64,000 bases of DNA from Panorpa germanica (lineage: Eukaryota > Arthropoda > Insecta > Mecoptera > Panorpidae): NCBI GenBank assembly GCA_963678705.1, contig OY783205.1, positions 8,742,001-8,806,000 of the forward strand. Direction: 5' to 3'. A model generated the notes under the pieces. That model saw only the letters and a list, made by a program, of their open reading frames with translations, was not told the DNA's origin and made no database searches. Of the stretch, positions 36,912-48,586 are shown one piece after another. The position numbers and the translations under genes were made by a program. The first letter of the stretch is position 1. Each line of letters starts with the position of its first letter.

Positions 36912-38131
36912 TCACATTTGTAGTCGAGAATTTTTGTATCGATAAACAACTGGCATTACTTGAACGCCGTCAAGATATTTTACATTGACAGCGCCATTAT
37001 TTTGCAAGGAATTCTCACTAACACCTTGCTTCTCATTAGAAATGGCATTGACAACAGGTTTATTATTCGCTAATAAAACGTTGTGGTAAACACTACTACT
37101 TTCTAAATTATTTGCAAAGATGTCACTACTTATCCAAGTTCTACTTAGGGAAGCAGTGTTGTCAAGTGGAAGAGAAGTGGACTTATAAAAATTACCACCA
37201 GTAGATATAACTTGCCTTTTAATATTGCCATCATTTATTTGCTTTTGAAAAGGATCCATTCCAAATACATCCACGTGAAGTCTGAAACTGCATGTTCTTG
37301 CGGAAATAATTGGTTTGAAATTGGATGACTTATCGTTGAAATTGGATCAACTACAGGCGGAGTATTACCACTCTAATCAACTTGTCTTTTAAATACTGCA
37401 TCATATTTTAAAAAACAAACATTTAAAGGAAAAGAATCATCTTCTAAATTTGATTGAGATTTATTTAAAAGATGACACTTCCTTTTTGTAAGTTAATGCT
37501 TTTCTACAATTGGAACTAATGGAGGCATATCTGAAAAACTGTCGACATTCGTGTAATTGATATCAGTTTGCATTGCATATTCTCCATCTTTTCCTTGTTC
37601 TTCAAAACTAAAATTTCCATCTACAATCAACTCTGATTGAGTCTTAGTATTTGAGACTTTGTTATATTCCAAAATATTGTCGCCAGGATCATTGTTAGCA
37701 GATTCAATTTCTCTTTCTATGTTTAGTATTTTAATAATTTCTTTACTTTCATTTCCTAAAGATTTATAAGTATTATTTTCCATTTCAATCGTAATTGTTG
37801 ACGAATTTGATTGATTCCTAATATGCGGTGAAGAAATCTCTGAACTATAGTTCAATTTACCAAAAGACTGTTCATTTTCAACTAATTTCAAACAAGTTTC
37901 GTTTTAAATTTCATCGTTTTCTTGAAGATTAGTTACATATTCTACAAGTCCTAAATCTTTGTCGTTTAATATTTCAGTATTAAGATTTCTGTTGGATTTA
38001 ATACTACCAACTTTTCGAGTGGTATTCCCTTGAGCTTTCGAATATATTTTTGAAGATTGTTGCCCGATTTTTGTAAAAGGTTCACTAATACTTTCTTTCT
38101 CATTTGAATTATGTTTAATTTGAAGTATACA
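36912..38131 (-). pseudogene. U11 ORFa, nonsense plus frameshift
   Basis: Haplogroup A. There is a TAG at the DWSGN Trp (about 37375), a one-base change and loss near 37275 (CACGTGAAG), a TAA near 37494, and a stop just upstream at the GTTTTAAAT site near 37903. The open segments are 37891-37493 and 37274-36912. Confidence 0.7.
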
Positions 38132-39872
38132 TTATGCAAGAATTTCTAAATTTAATTTGATTAGCTTCGATACTGGTCGTTTATAAATGCCATGAGCGGT
38201 TTTTATTGTAACAACAAGAACATGACCGTCAGGACCTGGATGAGATTCCTGGACACGTGCCAATGGCCATTCGAATGGTGAAATATTATTATCCTTTATC
38301 CATACAAGGTCATCCAATTTTAAATTGTCAGAGACGGAGTGCCATTTGTGTCGTTGGTGTAGAGTATTGAGATATTGTCGGATCCATCTATTTGCAAAAT
38401 CCTGTCTAATTTGTTTGATAAATTCCCAACGCTGTAAATGATTTGGGTTTCTATTTAACAGAATTTCCTCAGGAGGAAGACATAATGACGAACCAATAAG
38501 AAAGTGACTAGGAGATAAGGGATGTGGATCATCTGGTGATGCAGGCAAATGTACTAAAAGGCGACTGTTCATAATTGCTTCTATTCTGGCAAAAATTGTT
38601 GTGAGTTCTTCAAATGTAAATGGTAGTGCACCAATTACTCGTTGGAGATGATATTTGGCACTTTTACCTCCACTTTCCTAGAGTCCACCAAAATTTATAC
38701 TGTGAAGAGGGTTAAAATGCCATTTAACCCCTCTAATGAAGACTTAATTTGCACACATGTTCTGACTTTTTTTAAATATCGGTTTGCACCAATGAAAACT
38801 GCCGCAATCAGTATAAATATCAGAGCATAGGCCTCGTCGTGATGTAAACCGATCGAATGATGCGAGAAATGAGTCAGTAGAGATTCCAGAAGTAACTTCG
38901 AGGTGAACAGCTTTTGTGGACATACCTATACAAAGACACAAATATGCTTTTGATATATGAGCATTTCGGATGCGAGGTTCTTTAATGGAAAAGGGTCCAG
39001 CAAAATCAATACCAACATGTAAAAATGGTCGATGGTATGTGACTCTAGCAGCTGGTAAGTCACCCATGACAGGAGTAGATGTAGTTGCTCGTAATTTTGT
39101 GCAAATAGTGCATAGTCGTAAGACTTGTCATATTTTACTTCTGGCGGATATTATCCAGAATTTAGATCGTAAAAGACAATGTAACGTATTGAGCCCCACA
39201 TGTAAATACAGTTTATGGTAATGTAATATTAGTAAGTTCGTTAAATGGTTATGCTTTGGCAATAGATATGGGTGTTTTGCTGCAGAGGTTAACTCTGAAT
39301 TTTCGAGACGTCCGCCGACAACGTATAGCCCATTGTGATCAAGACATGGAGATAGAGAGATTAATATGGTGCGGAATTGACGACCGAGCTTGATATTTCT
39401 AATATCATCACTAAAATGATCCTGTTGTGCTAAGCGAATAATAAATCTCTCTGCGGCAAGTAATTCTGTGAACGTTGGTGGACCAAAGGCGACGTTAACA
39501 TCATGACCTGGCATTATTAGTGACCTAAAACGCTTACTGTAAGCTACAATACGAAGTAATTAACAATAATTTGACTGGTTTTCCAGTAGAGTTAAGAATA
39601 CATTTGACACAAGTTTGTCCGTACACAGATTTGAACTGATTTTTACTTGTTTAAGCTCAGGCAATGTTAGTTCGGTATTATGTTGTCCAACAAAGTTTAT
39701 GTGGTGGGACCATCAGCCATGACATCACAACTGAAGAATCAGTAAAGGCGTATACTTGAATATTATTCAATTTTGGCATTAGAATGTTATGTACATGAAG
39801 AAGCAATTTTGTTAAAAAAACTGCACCAAGAAGTTCTAAAAATATTTGTTGCCCATCGAGTAGACGAGATCT
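38132..39872 (-). pseudogene. U12 Pao-B pol fragment
   Basis: Alpha haplogroup, near-identical to U11 at an offset of 3016 bp. The C-terminal domain is open from 38572 to 38132, the core from 39067 to 38744 and the linker from 39514 to 39128. Confidence 0.85.
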
Positions 39873-39927
39873 GTTCGGCTCCTATATCTATACAATGAAA
39901 ATACGTTGATTCTAGGAACAACCCAGC

Positions 39928-40858
39928 TCACATTTGTAGTCGAGAATTTTTGTATCGATAAACAACTGGCATTACTTGAACGCCGTCAAGATATTTTACA
40001 TTGACAGCGCCATTATTTTGCAAGGAATTCTCACTAACACCTTGCTTCTCATTAGAAATGGCATTGACAACAGGTTTATTATTCGCTAATAAAACGTTGT
40101 GGTAAGCACTACTACTCTCCAAGTTCTACTTAGGGAAGCAGTGTGGTCAAGTGGAAGAGAAGTGGACTTATAAAAATTACCACCAGTAGATATAACTTGC
40201 CTTTTAATATTGCCATCATTTATTTGCTTTTGAAAAGGATCCATTCCAAATACATCCACGTTAAAGTCTGAAACTGCATGTTCTTGCGGAAATAATTGGT
40301 TTGAAATTGAATGACTTATCGTTAAAATTGCTTCAACTACAGGCGGAGTATTACCACTCCAATCAACTTGTCTTTTAAATACTGCATCATATTTTGGAAA
40401 ACGAACAATTAAAGGAGAAGAATCATCTTCTAAATTTGATTGAGATATATTTAAAAGATGACACTTCCTTTTAGTAAGTTTATGTCTTCCTACAATTGGA
40501 ACTAATGGAGGCATATCTGAAAAACTTTCGACATTCGTGTAATTGATATCAGTTTGCATTGCATATTCTCCATCTTTTCCTTGTTCTTCAAAACAAAAAT
40601 TTTCATCTACAATCAACTCTGATGGAGTCTTAGTATTTAAGACTTCGTTACATTCCAAAATATTGTCGCCAGGATCATTGTTAGCAGATTCAATTTCTCT
40701 TTCTATGTTTAGTATTTTAGTAATTTCTTTACTTTCATTTCCTAAAGATTTATCAGTATTCTTTTCCATTTCAATCGTAATTGTTGACGAATTTGATTGA
40801 TTCCTAATATGCGGTGAAGAAATCTCAGAACTATAGTTCAATTTACCAAAAGACTGTT
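39928..40858 (-). pseudogene. U12 ORFa, C-terminal part, mosaic and cut by Pao-C
   Basis: The end of the frame (39928 to about 40115) is haplogroup A. From about 40125 onward the sequence is haplogroup B. At the join about 34 bp present in other units are missing, and the frame changes. Pao-C then interrupts it at 40859. The open frame reaching 40928 is chimeric: its first residues come from the Pao-C LTR. Confidence 0.75.
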
Positions 40859-41530
40859 TGGTTGAGTATGGACCTATGGATCTATATAAGCTTGGGGTTT
40901 GCTTATCTGCGATGTTGACGGTTTCCAATTCTCAGAATGCTTGATTGCATCTAACTCCTTTGATAGCTATAGATTGCGCCAAAACTTCTCGAAGGACCTT
41001 TTTGTTATTAAATAATTAATAACAATTTTTTATTTTCTTTAAATCAAATAGCAGCGAAACACTAGTATTTTACATAAAAACATTTATTATACAAATACAC
41101 TTGACGAATTACAATAATTGAAAACTTAAATGAATAATTATATGTATCAATGTTACTGCGATACAATTCACTATTAAAATCTTTTATTATAATTACTAAA
41201 CTGTTGAAAGTTGGAGTTGATAATTTAGATGTTTACTGTTCTAGATGATAGCTAATAATGAATATTTTAATAGTGTTTTAACAGTATATTTTTACAAAAA
41301 TGCATTTGGCAGGCCAGCTGGTGTCCTTGATACTGGTTTGTAAACTAGAATACAATGCCATGGCATCAACGACAATAACTTGTTAATTTATTCAATAACA
41401 AAGCAAGATAAAATGTTTGATTAAACAAATAATTATTACAAAACTAAAAAATATTATATTCTAAATAAAATACATTAAATAATGCGAAATATCTATATAG
41501 CAATATAGGCTGTGCATGCATTCTTTAACT
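40859..41530 (-). repeat. Pao-C 3' LTR (672 bp)
   Basis: It matches the right LTR over its full length. The outer end begins TGGTTGAG directly after the target duplicate CTGTT. The inner end reads AGTTAAAG on the minus strand where the other LTR has TGTTAAAG, a substitution at the LTR start. A short purine-rich GGGAGTA (41530-41536) adjoins it as the likely polypurine tract. Confidence 0.9.
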
Positions 41531-41574
41531 TACTCCCGCGCGTTGAAAATTGGAAGAGTTATCTTGGTTTTCAA

Positions 41575-43227
41575 CTAACATTCTATGGGTAGCGGAGCGA
41601 GATGTCGCACTAGACGCTTTATTTCTCCCTTAGCTGTCTTGACAGTAGCTGCTCGAGCCGTTGAATCATCGCCAACGCTTAGTTTTACTATTCTACCCAG
41701 CATCCATTGCGATGGAGGAAGATTTGGCTCCTTGACTAGGACCAAAGTTCCTTGCTGTGGTACAACACCCTTTGACGCCTTCTACTTCACGAGTTGATTG
41801 CAGTGTCCTAGGTAGTCGCTTGACCATCTTTTCCAAAAACTTTGAATACAGTCTTGAAGCTGTGAGAAGCGCTGCATTCGGCTTAATTTGATTGGAGCAT
41901 CCTCTGAAGGAGAGATACTTGTGATCTGCCGTCCTATTAAGAGGTGTCCAGGCGTGATGGGAATAAGGTCATTGGGATCATTGGAAGCGGGATAAAGAGG
42001 ACGAGAATTTAGTATTGCCTCTATTTGAGTTAACAGGGTATAAGTGTCTTCAAATGTAAAATGGTTGTTTTGCATGACACGCTTGAGATGTGATTTGGTT
42101 GACTTAATGTTACTTTCCCATAAACCACCACAACTGGGTGAATATGGTGGGATAAACTTCCAAGTAATAGTTAAATCGGAAGCTACTGTTTGGATCGTTT
42201 TTTCATTATCATCATCAGCTAAAAATTTACCCAAGGCCCGGCTAGCTCCCACAAAGTTCGTTCCATTGTCAGAATAAATAGTGGTGGGTTTGCCTCTACG
42301 CGATATGAATCTGTTTAAAGCAGCCAAAAAACACTGAGTTGTAAGTTCAGTGACCAACTCCAAATGTATGGCTTTAGTTGCAAAACAGATAAATAAACAA
42401 ATGTAGGATTTGATTAACCTACTACCTCTACCATATTTATTTCGGACCATGATAGGGCCAGCATAATCAATTCCGGTGTCTTTAAATGGGAAATCTAGGG
42501 ATACTCTTGCGAAAGGAAGAGAACCCATTTGTGGTGATGGAAAGCGTGGCCTTTGCTTAAAACATGTGACACATCGATGCACGATAGTTTTTGATAAGGA
42601 TATGCCTTTAATGGGCCAATATTGGTCCCTTACACTAAATAATAACCTTTGAGGACCTGGATGTAGTAATCTCAGGTGCTCCCTTTCCATTATCAAAGTT
42701 GTCAGCTTGTGTTTATTATGTAAGACAATGGGATGTTTCTTGTGAAATTCAAAATTCGAATGTTTTAATCTGCCACCCACTCTGATGATGCCATCATCGT
42801 CAAGAAATGGGTTAAGACAGAGTAATGAACTTTTTGCATCTAAAGGCACGTTACGCTTTAGAGCTTTAATTTCAGATGCGAAACATTCCACTTGTGCTAG
42901 TTTGATGAGTGATTGCATAGAAGCTTGCAATTCTGTGACTGATAAAATGCCATTAATTCTAGTTTGTTTATTTCTGGAATTGCGAATGAAACGTAAACAG
43001 TATGCGGTGACTCTATTAAGAGTTCTTAAATTTGAAAATTTGTCGAATATAAAATTTGATTTCGTGGTGGAAAAATTCGCTAATATAATTGATTTAGTTT
43101 CTGGTAAAAAATTTACGGTGCAATTGCTTTCAGGCCATGCGATCTCTGATTGAGATAGCCAATCTGGACCTTGCCACCAGAAATCATAATCAACTATATT
43201 ACTTGCAGGAATACCTCTTGAAATCAA
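41575..43227 (-). pseudogene. Pao-C integrase and C-terminal domain, one nonsense codon
   Basis: The region starts at LISRG just beyond the deletion and runs through the WWQGPDWL linker, a zinc-binding segment (HLRLLHPG, then CVTC), and a complete D,D,E core: TGIDYAGP, YSDNGTNF and GGLWESNIK. It is open for 481 codons to TAG at 41782, where alignment suggests Trp. The same frame then continues with GVVPQQGTLVLVKEPN, QWMLGRI and VRHLAPLP to a natural stop at 41575 (DUF5641-like domain). Compared with Pao-B, this integrase retains every catalytic motif. Confidence 0.9.
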
Positions 43228-44640
43228 ATCTGTGTTTCCATTGTGAAATAGAATTCATGTTTGTTTGGATTTCAGAAACGCGGTTAGCTACAAATGTTTT
43301 CAGTGTACTAGGTATGCATTTGAGCCATGACAGCACAATGACTGAATCAGACCAAAGAATTATATTGTTTATCGGTAATGAAATTATTGACAATAATTTC
43401 TTTGTCATTCGTGACAATAATAATGCTGCGCATAATTCTAAACACGGAATGGTTAACGTTTTCAAAGGTGAGACCTTAGATTTTGAGTGCAATAAAGTAG
43501 TTTTGGATTGGTTATTGTGATTGGTACTTTTAAAATAAATACAAGCACCATATGCACGTTCTGACGCGTCACAAAAACCATGAATTTCAATTGTTTTGAA
43601 GTTCTTGATTAACGATTTTCGTGGTATGGATACGTTGTTTAAGCTTGGTAATTGTTTTATTAAAGAAACCCATGGTTTTACTAAATGATCTGGAATTTGA
43701 TCGTCCCAGTGTAGATTTGTTAGCCATAATTGTTGTATCATTAGCTTAAACGGTATGACGCAGGGTGATAATAATCCAAGCGGATCAAAGATTTTAGCAA
43801 TGAATGATAGAACATTTCTTTTGGTTAATTTTACAGGTGGATCAAAATGGGCGATGCTGTATTTGAAACAGTCTGTTTTTGAGCACCATTTGACACCTAA
43901 AGTTTTGAAATGCTCTAAGTCTGCGTGATCTATATAAAAGTGTTTGTCTTTAGTAGTGTTGTCTAATTCAAGTAAAACAGCGGGATCATTAGAAATCCAT
44001 TTGCGTAAATGAAATCCTGCACTGTTTAGTATTTCAATGATTTTGTTGCAGCGTAATTTGAGTTCTGCTAGGTCATTTGACCCAGTCAGCATGTCATCAA
44101 CATAGAAGTCATTAATGATGGTATTTGCGGCGTTTGGATGAGCAATAGTGTTGTCGTAACCTAGCTGAGTTAAACTTCTAATTGCAAGATATGCTGCAGA
44201 TAATGTACCATAAGTTACAGTGTTTAACTGATATGCAAGTAACTTGTCGTCTGGATTATCTCTTCAAAGAATCTGTTGAAGGTTTCTTTGGGAGGGATGC
44301 ACCAGTACTTGTCGGTACATCATCGCTATATCCGCCACGACCACATATTCGTAATGACGAAATCTAGTTAAAATGGTGAATAAATCGTTTTGAATTGTTG
44401 GCCCATTTGCTTGTAACGAATTAAGTGAAGTGTTTGTCGTACTTGACATGGAGCCATCGAAAACTACTCTCAATTTACTAGTAGTGCTGCTTGGTTTTAA
44501 TATACCGTGATGCGGTAAAAAGTATTCAGGTTCAGCTGAATTCTGAATAGGGTTAATGGTCATGTGACCTAATCGTATATATTCATGAATGAATGCAGAA
44601 TACATAGATTTATATTGTTTATTTTTGTCAAATTTTCTTT
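43199..44640 (-). pseudogene. Pao-C reverse transcriptase and RNase H
   Basis: RT blocks: FIHEYIRLGHM, YFLPHHGILK, KLRVVFDGSM, VVVADIAMMYRQV (first Asp), then TGA at 44264-44266 replacing the Trp expected after QQIL, then NTVTYG and an intact FYVDDML at about 44088-44108. RNase H shows FCDASERAYGA, the LELCAALLL Glu and LWSDSVIVLSWL. The frame ends at 43199 after SQWKH. There the family's VPS..NPAD segment is missing (about nine residues) and the frame shifts. The RT catalytic residues themselves are present. Confidence 0.9.
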
Positions 44641-46626
44641 CTAATGAAAAAATCGTTTGGTAGCTGCGGTTTTGGAATCTCCTAAAGCTGATGCGGGCAA
44701 TTTTAATGGTAATGTAACTACGAATCTACCATCCGAGTCGCGAGTAGTGGTTTTGTTGTAATGATCCTGGCATGCTTGTTCTTCTAAAGTTAAAGTGCTA
44801 CATTCCTTAACAGACTCGATTTCCCAAAACTTGGAAATTTGAGCTTGTAAGGATGTGTGATAGCAATGCGCATGATTATTATTAGCAAAAGATTTATATT
44901 TGGTTACTACCCAACCTAACGAAGTGTTTTGTAAATGTAATCGATTACTATATAATTTTGCTTTGCCTACGCGTAATAGGTTCCAAAATATATCAGCTCC
45001 TAACAATAAATCCACAGATTGTGGTTCGTTAAAACTAGGATCTGCTAGTTTTATGCTATGCGGTATTGATAAATTGACAATATCCAATGTGATGTGTGGA
45101 ATTTTGTCGGTTATTTTGTCTATGAGCAGACAATTTACAAACGTTTTGTAATTGGTAGTAGATGAATGCAAAGTGATTTTTGCTTGCTTGTTTATTTTAG
45201 TTTCGGAATTACCAATTCCTGTTATTATTACATCTGAATTAGTAATGGGAACGTTTAATTTTTGTAATAAACTTTTAGTAATGAAGCTTGTTTGGCTACC
45301 ATTATCCAAAAGAGCGCGAGCATTAATTATTTTGCCATTTTTGTCAAGAATGTTGACTAAAGCGGTTGATAGCATGGCTTGATTTTTTATATTAGCGTGC
45401 GCCGTGAGTGTACTAGAAGTGCTAGCTTTAGGTATGGACTCATCCGATTCCTCAGTATCAATATGCAATAATGTATGATGCCTCTTTCTGCACGTAAGGC
45501 AACGACTATTTGAAAGACAATTGCTACTATTGTGACCTTTGCGGAAGCAATTTAAGCACTGCTGCTTTTTTTGGATCTCATTGATCCGAGCCTTAACGTT
45601 AAGTTTTAAAAAGTTTTGGCAATGTCTTATGTTGTGATCCTTGTAACAAAATGAACATTTGTCGCGAGGTGATGAGAAAAAAGACTTGTGCGGTCTTGAT
45701 TTATGAGTATTATTTGAATCACAACTATGTTCATCCAACTCGTGTGCCCGTTCAAGGATGAAAGAAAGCATGAGGTCAATTTCTTGATAATCTGTTTTAG
45801 AGATGTCGGAAGCTAACCAATGCTTCTTAGTTTCAGAATCTAGCTTTTTCGATATTAAAATAGCAACAATGTGGTTCCACCTATTTTCCTCTGGAATAAT
45901 GTTTTCTAACGCTTTCACGTGTTTTCTGATTGAGGCTGCAGTAGCTCTTAACTTATTGCTGTTCTCAGAGGTGATAGCCGGAATTTTTAAAAACGCATTT
46001 AAATGATAAGAAATCATTTTTCTTTTATTGTCATATGCTGTGACTAATAAATTCCAACATAGCTGATAATTTGTGGGGTCTAATGGCACCGATGCGATGG
46101 TGTCAAAAGCTTCACCTTTTAATGATCGACGTAAAAGATGCAATTTTTTGAAACTAGAATATTTTACTTGATTATGGACTAGACTTTCAAACGTGGCCTT
46201 AAACTCATCCCATTGTTCTATATTGCCGGAAAAAATTGGAATGTTGATGGATGATAAGTGCATATCTTCATCTGAAAATACAGATGTATTTGTATCAGGG
46301 GTAGGTATTGTTTGATTAGCAATTGATTCAGAAGTTGAGATGATTTTATTAATAATCTTTCCAATCCTAATGTATTGGGCAGAAAACTCATTGTTTTCGC
46401 TATCAATGCGGTCTATTTCAGCTTGATCATCAGTTTGTTCATGCATTTGTTCATGAACTTTATTAATCGAAGCCATTAATGGTTGCCATTGCTTATACCA
46501 TATTTTCATTCCATCCACATCGTAAGTGGATGGATCTGTTATATCAACATTTTCAATGGCTTTACTGCACTGTTTTAATGATGATTTAATACGATGGATT
46601 TTTGTATTTAAGATTTTTAAAGACAT
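44641..46626 (-). CDS. Pao-C gag-protease, 661 codons, ending at a frameshift
   Basis: The start is the ATG at 46624-46626. Residues 1-125 are helical and charged. Residues about 125-270 match the DUF1759 gag domain of BEL/Pao (PIFSGNIEQWDEF). Three zinc knuckles follow at about 324-336, 357-370 and 376-387, the last being CX2CX4HX4H. A DUF1758-type aspartic protease has its active site at L-L-D-N-G-S-Q, about 439-445. The C-terminus (DGRFVVTLPLKL) is already the start of the RT region, and TAG at 44641 follows a homopolymer frameshift (six bases at 44647-44652 where seven would keep the frame). Gag-pol was therefore a single polyprotein. Confidence 0.92.
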   Translation of the reverse strand: MSLKILNTKIHRIKSSLKQCSKAIENVDITDPSTYDVDGMKIWYKQWQPLMASINKVHEQMHEQTDDQAEIDRIDSENNEFSAQYIRIGKIINKIISTSESIANQTIPTPDTNTSVFSDEDMHLSSINIPIFSGNIEQWDEFKATFESLVHNQVKYSSFKKLHLLRRSLKGEAFDTIASVPLDPTNYQLCWNLLVTAYDNKRKMISYHLNAFLKIPAITSENSNKLRATAASIRKHVKALENIIPEENRWNHIVAILISKKLDSETKKHWLASDISKTDYQEIDLMLSFILERAHELDEHSCDSNNTHKSRPHKSFFSSPRDKCSFCYKDHNIRHCQNFLKLNVKARINEIQKKQQCLNCFRKGHNSSNCLSNSRCLTCRKRHHTLLHIDTEESDESIPKASTSSTLTAHANIKNQAMLSTALVNILDKNGKIINARALLDNGSQTSFITKSLLQKLNVPITNSDVIITGIGNSETKINKQAKITLHSSTTNYKTFVNCLLIDKITDKIPHITLDIVNLSIPHSIKLADPSFNEPQSVDLLLGADIFWNLLRVGKAKLYSNRLHLQNTSLGWVVTKYKSFANNNHAHCYHTSLQAQISKFWEIESVKECSTLTLEEQACQDHYNKTTTRDSDGRFVVTLPLKLPASALGDSKTAATKRFFH

Positions 46627-47399
46627 TGTGAATATGACTTTAAATAATCAGTAATTGATATTTTAAATATAATTTTTAAAACTAATTGTAAAAATATATT
46701 ATTGTAGATGCAAATAATATAAACGGTGATCTATTACGTACAATACGTAAAAAAATTTCTGTGCAAAATACACAGATGAGTATATTGATTTGAACAAATG
46801 TATTCAAACGCTTAAGATGGAATAATAATATTCGCTAAATAATGCGATTGGTGTATGTGCTCTAAGTGTCGTATTCCTATGAGAGGACGTTAGATGACGT
46901 AATATAAGAGGCTATACTTATGGAATCTAATATTCGCAACCAATGCAATTAATGTAAGTGTGTATCTGTGCTGAATGACACGAATACGAGCCCTATAGAT
47001 GGTCAATAGCTTGATAAAGCGTTAGATGACTTGACTAAAGAGGCAAGGATTTATTAACTATAAACAGAAAACTAAATATCGTTGAATGATTGATTAAAAA
47101 TATAATTCAACAGTGATACGAACTTTGTGATGGAAATGAATCATTGATGGCCAACACCTTGGTACAATGAAATGACGATTGAAACAGTAGTAAATGTAAA
47201 ATTTGTAAAATATGAGATGTAAATGCAAAAAAACCCAAAATAGAGGTAATAAAGGATAGGATGGGAATTATATAAATGTTTTAGGATTACCTTGACACCA
47301 CTGTCGTGTAGTAGCTCTCGTTTCAAGACTGAATCCAGATGCTGCTGCGATTGACTCGTGTGTGCTGTTGTACTTGGCGCCAAAAGTGAGATTTTTCTA
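46627..47399 (-). other. Pao-C 5' leader before gag
   Basis: About 770 bp without a convincing ORF. An 80-codon open frame (47141-47383) lacks an ATG and resembles no protein I know. CAAG|GTAATC at about 47284-47292 on the minus strand could be a splice donor for a leader intron, and TTGGCGCCA lies near 47380. Neither is supported beyond sequence shape. Confidence 0.4.
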
Positions 47400-47640
47400 G
47401 ATTGTTCACCTTGCTTGATGAATCCTTTTCAAAGATGACCAATGCGATGTGAATCTTCTTTGAAGATGCTCAATTGCTGGATCCGTTGATGAGAATCTTG
47501 CTTGAAGATGATCAAATGGATGTAAATCTTCTTTGAAGGATCAAAATACTGAATATCCGTTCTTCAAGATGATCAATTCTTGTGAATCCGCTCTTGAAGA
47601 TGGTTTAATGGTGTATATCCGGCTCGAAGCTGACCAAATG
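47400..47640. repeat. Degenerate minirepeats in Pao-C leader
   Basis: Roughly seven imperfect copies of a 30-37-bp motif, with a core like GTGAATC...TTGAAGATG.TCAA, run up to the LTR. The copies are diverged, so this is an old or structurally constrained repeat. Untranslated leaders of LTR elements often hold packaging structure, but I see no direct evidence for that here. Confidence 0.6.
47617..47636 (-). other. Candidate Pao-C primer-binding site
   Basis: Directly inside the 5' LTR, after three bases, the minus strand reads TGGTCAGCTTCGAGCCGGAT. Apart from two inserted bases this resembles the complement of an insect tRNA-Tyr 3' end as I remember it. The stretch is also one copy of a degenerate minirepeat in the leader, so the match could be chance. 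Confidence 0.4.
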
Positions 47641-48322
47641 TTTGTGAGTCTGGACCTATGGATCTATATAAGCTTGGGGTTTGCTTATCTGCGATGTTGA
47701 CGGTTTCCAATTCTCAGAATGCTTGATTGCATCTAACTCCTTTGATAGCTATAGATTGCGCCAAAACTTCTCGAAGGACCTTTTTGTTATTAAATAATTA
47801 ATAACAATTTTTTATTTTCTTTAAATCAAATAGCAGCGAAACACTAGTATTTTACATAAAAAAACATTTATTATACAAATACACTTGACGAATTACAATA
47901 ATTGAAAACTTAAATGAATAATTATATGTATCAATGTTACTGCGATACAATTCACTATTAAAATCTTTTATTATAATTACTAAACTGTTGAAAGTTGGAG
48001 TTGATAATTTAGATGTTTACTGTTCTAGATGATAGCTAATAATGAATATATTAATAGTGTTTTAACAGTATATTGGTACAAAAATGCATTTGGCAGGCCA
48101 GCTGGTGTCCTTGATACTGGTTTGTAAACTAGAATACAATGCCATGGCATCAACGACAATAACTTGTTAATTTATTCAATAACAAAGCAAGATAAAATGT
48201 TTGATTAAACAAATAATTATTACAAAACTAAAAAACTAAAAAATATTATATTCTAAATGAAATACATTAAATAATGCGAAATATCTATATAGCAATATAG
48301 GCTGTGCATGCATTCTTTAACA
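47639..48322 (-). repeat. Pao-C 5' LTR (684 bp)
   Basis: On the minus strand it starts TGTTAAAGAATG and ends CTCACAAACA. It differs from the 3' LTR by a handful of substitutions, a 2-bp A-run difference, a short duplication near 48230 and small changes near the inner end. The adjoining duplicate CTGTT lies at 48323-48327. Confidence 0.9.
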
Positions 48323-48586
48323 CTGTTCATTTTCAACTAATTTCAAACAAGTTTCGTTTTGAATTTCATCGTTTTCTTGAAGATTAGTTACATATTCTAC
48401 AAGTCCTGAATCTTTGTCGTTTAATATTTCAGTATTAAGATTTCTTTTTGATTTATTACTACCAACTTTTCGAGTGGTATTCCCTTGAGCTTTCGAATAT
48501 ATTTTTGAAGATTGTTGCCCGATTTTTGTAAAAGGTTCACTAATACTTTCTTTCTCATTTGAATTATGTTTAATTTGGAGTATACA
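48323..48586 (-). pseudogene. U12 ORFa, N-terminal part beyond Pao-C
   Basis: It resumes with the duplicated CTGTT followed by the ORFa sequence that normally adjoins 40858, and runs up to the U13 pol stop. With the 39928-40858 piece it reconstitutes the layout, but not an intact frame, of one ORFa. Confidence 0.8.

Larger units (their letters stand above)
40859..48322 (-). mobile_element. BEL/Pao retrotransposon Pao-C, two LTRs, 7.46 kb
   Basis: The minus-strand element is bounded by LTRs at 47639-48322 (5') and 40859-41530 (3') and flanked by a 5-bp target duplication CTGTT (40854-40858 and 48323-48327). The uninterrupted target is present in the other units. The order gag, protease, RT, RNase H, integrase, C-terminal domain is that of BEL/Pao. 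It is a different family from Pao-B: LTRs and pol sequence differ clearly. Four coding lesions are visible: a frameshift, two Trp-to-stop changes and one small deletion. By eye the LTRs differ by about 1% plus short indels. Confidence 0.95.

Noticed and set aside
41782-41830. A double frameshift at the Pao-C integrase C-terminus
   Set aside because: The same frame resumes after TAG with the family sequence, so a single Trp-to-stop change explains it.
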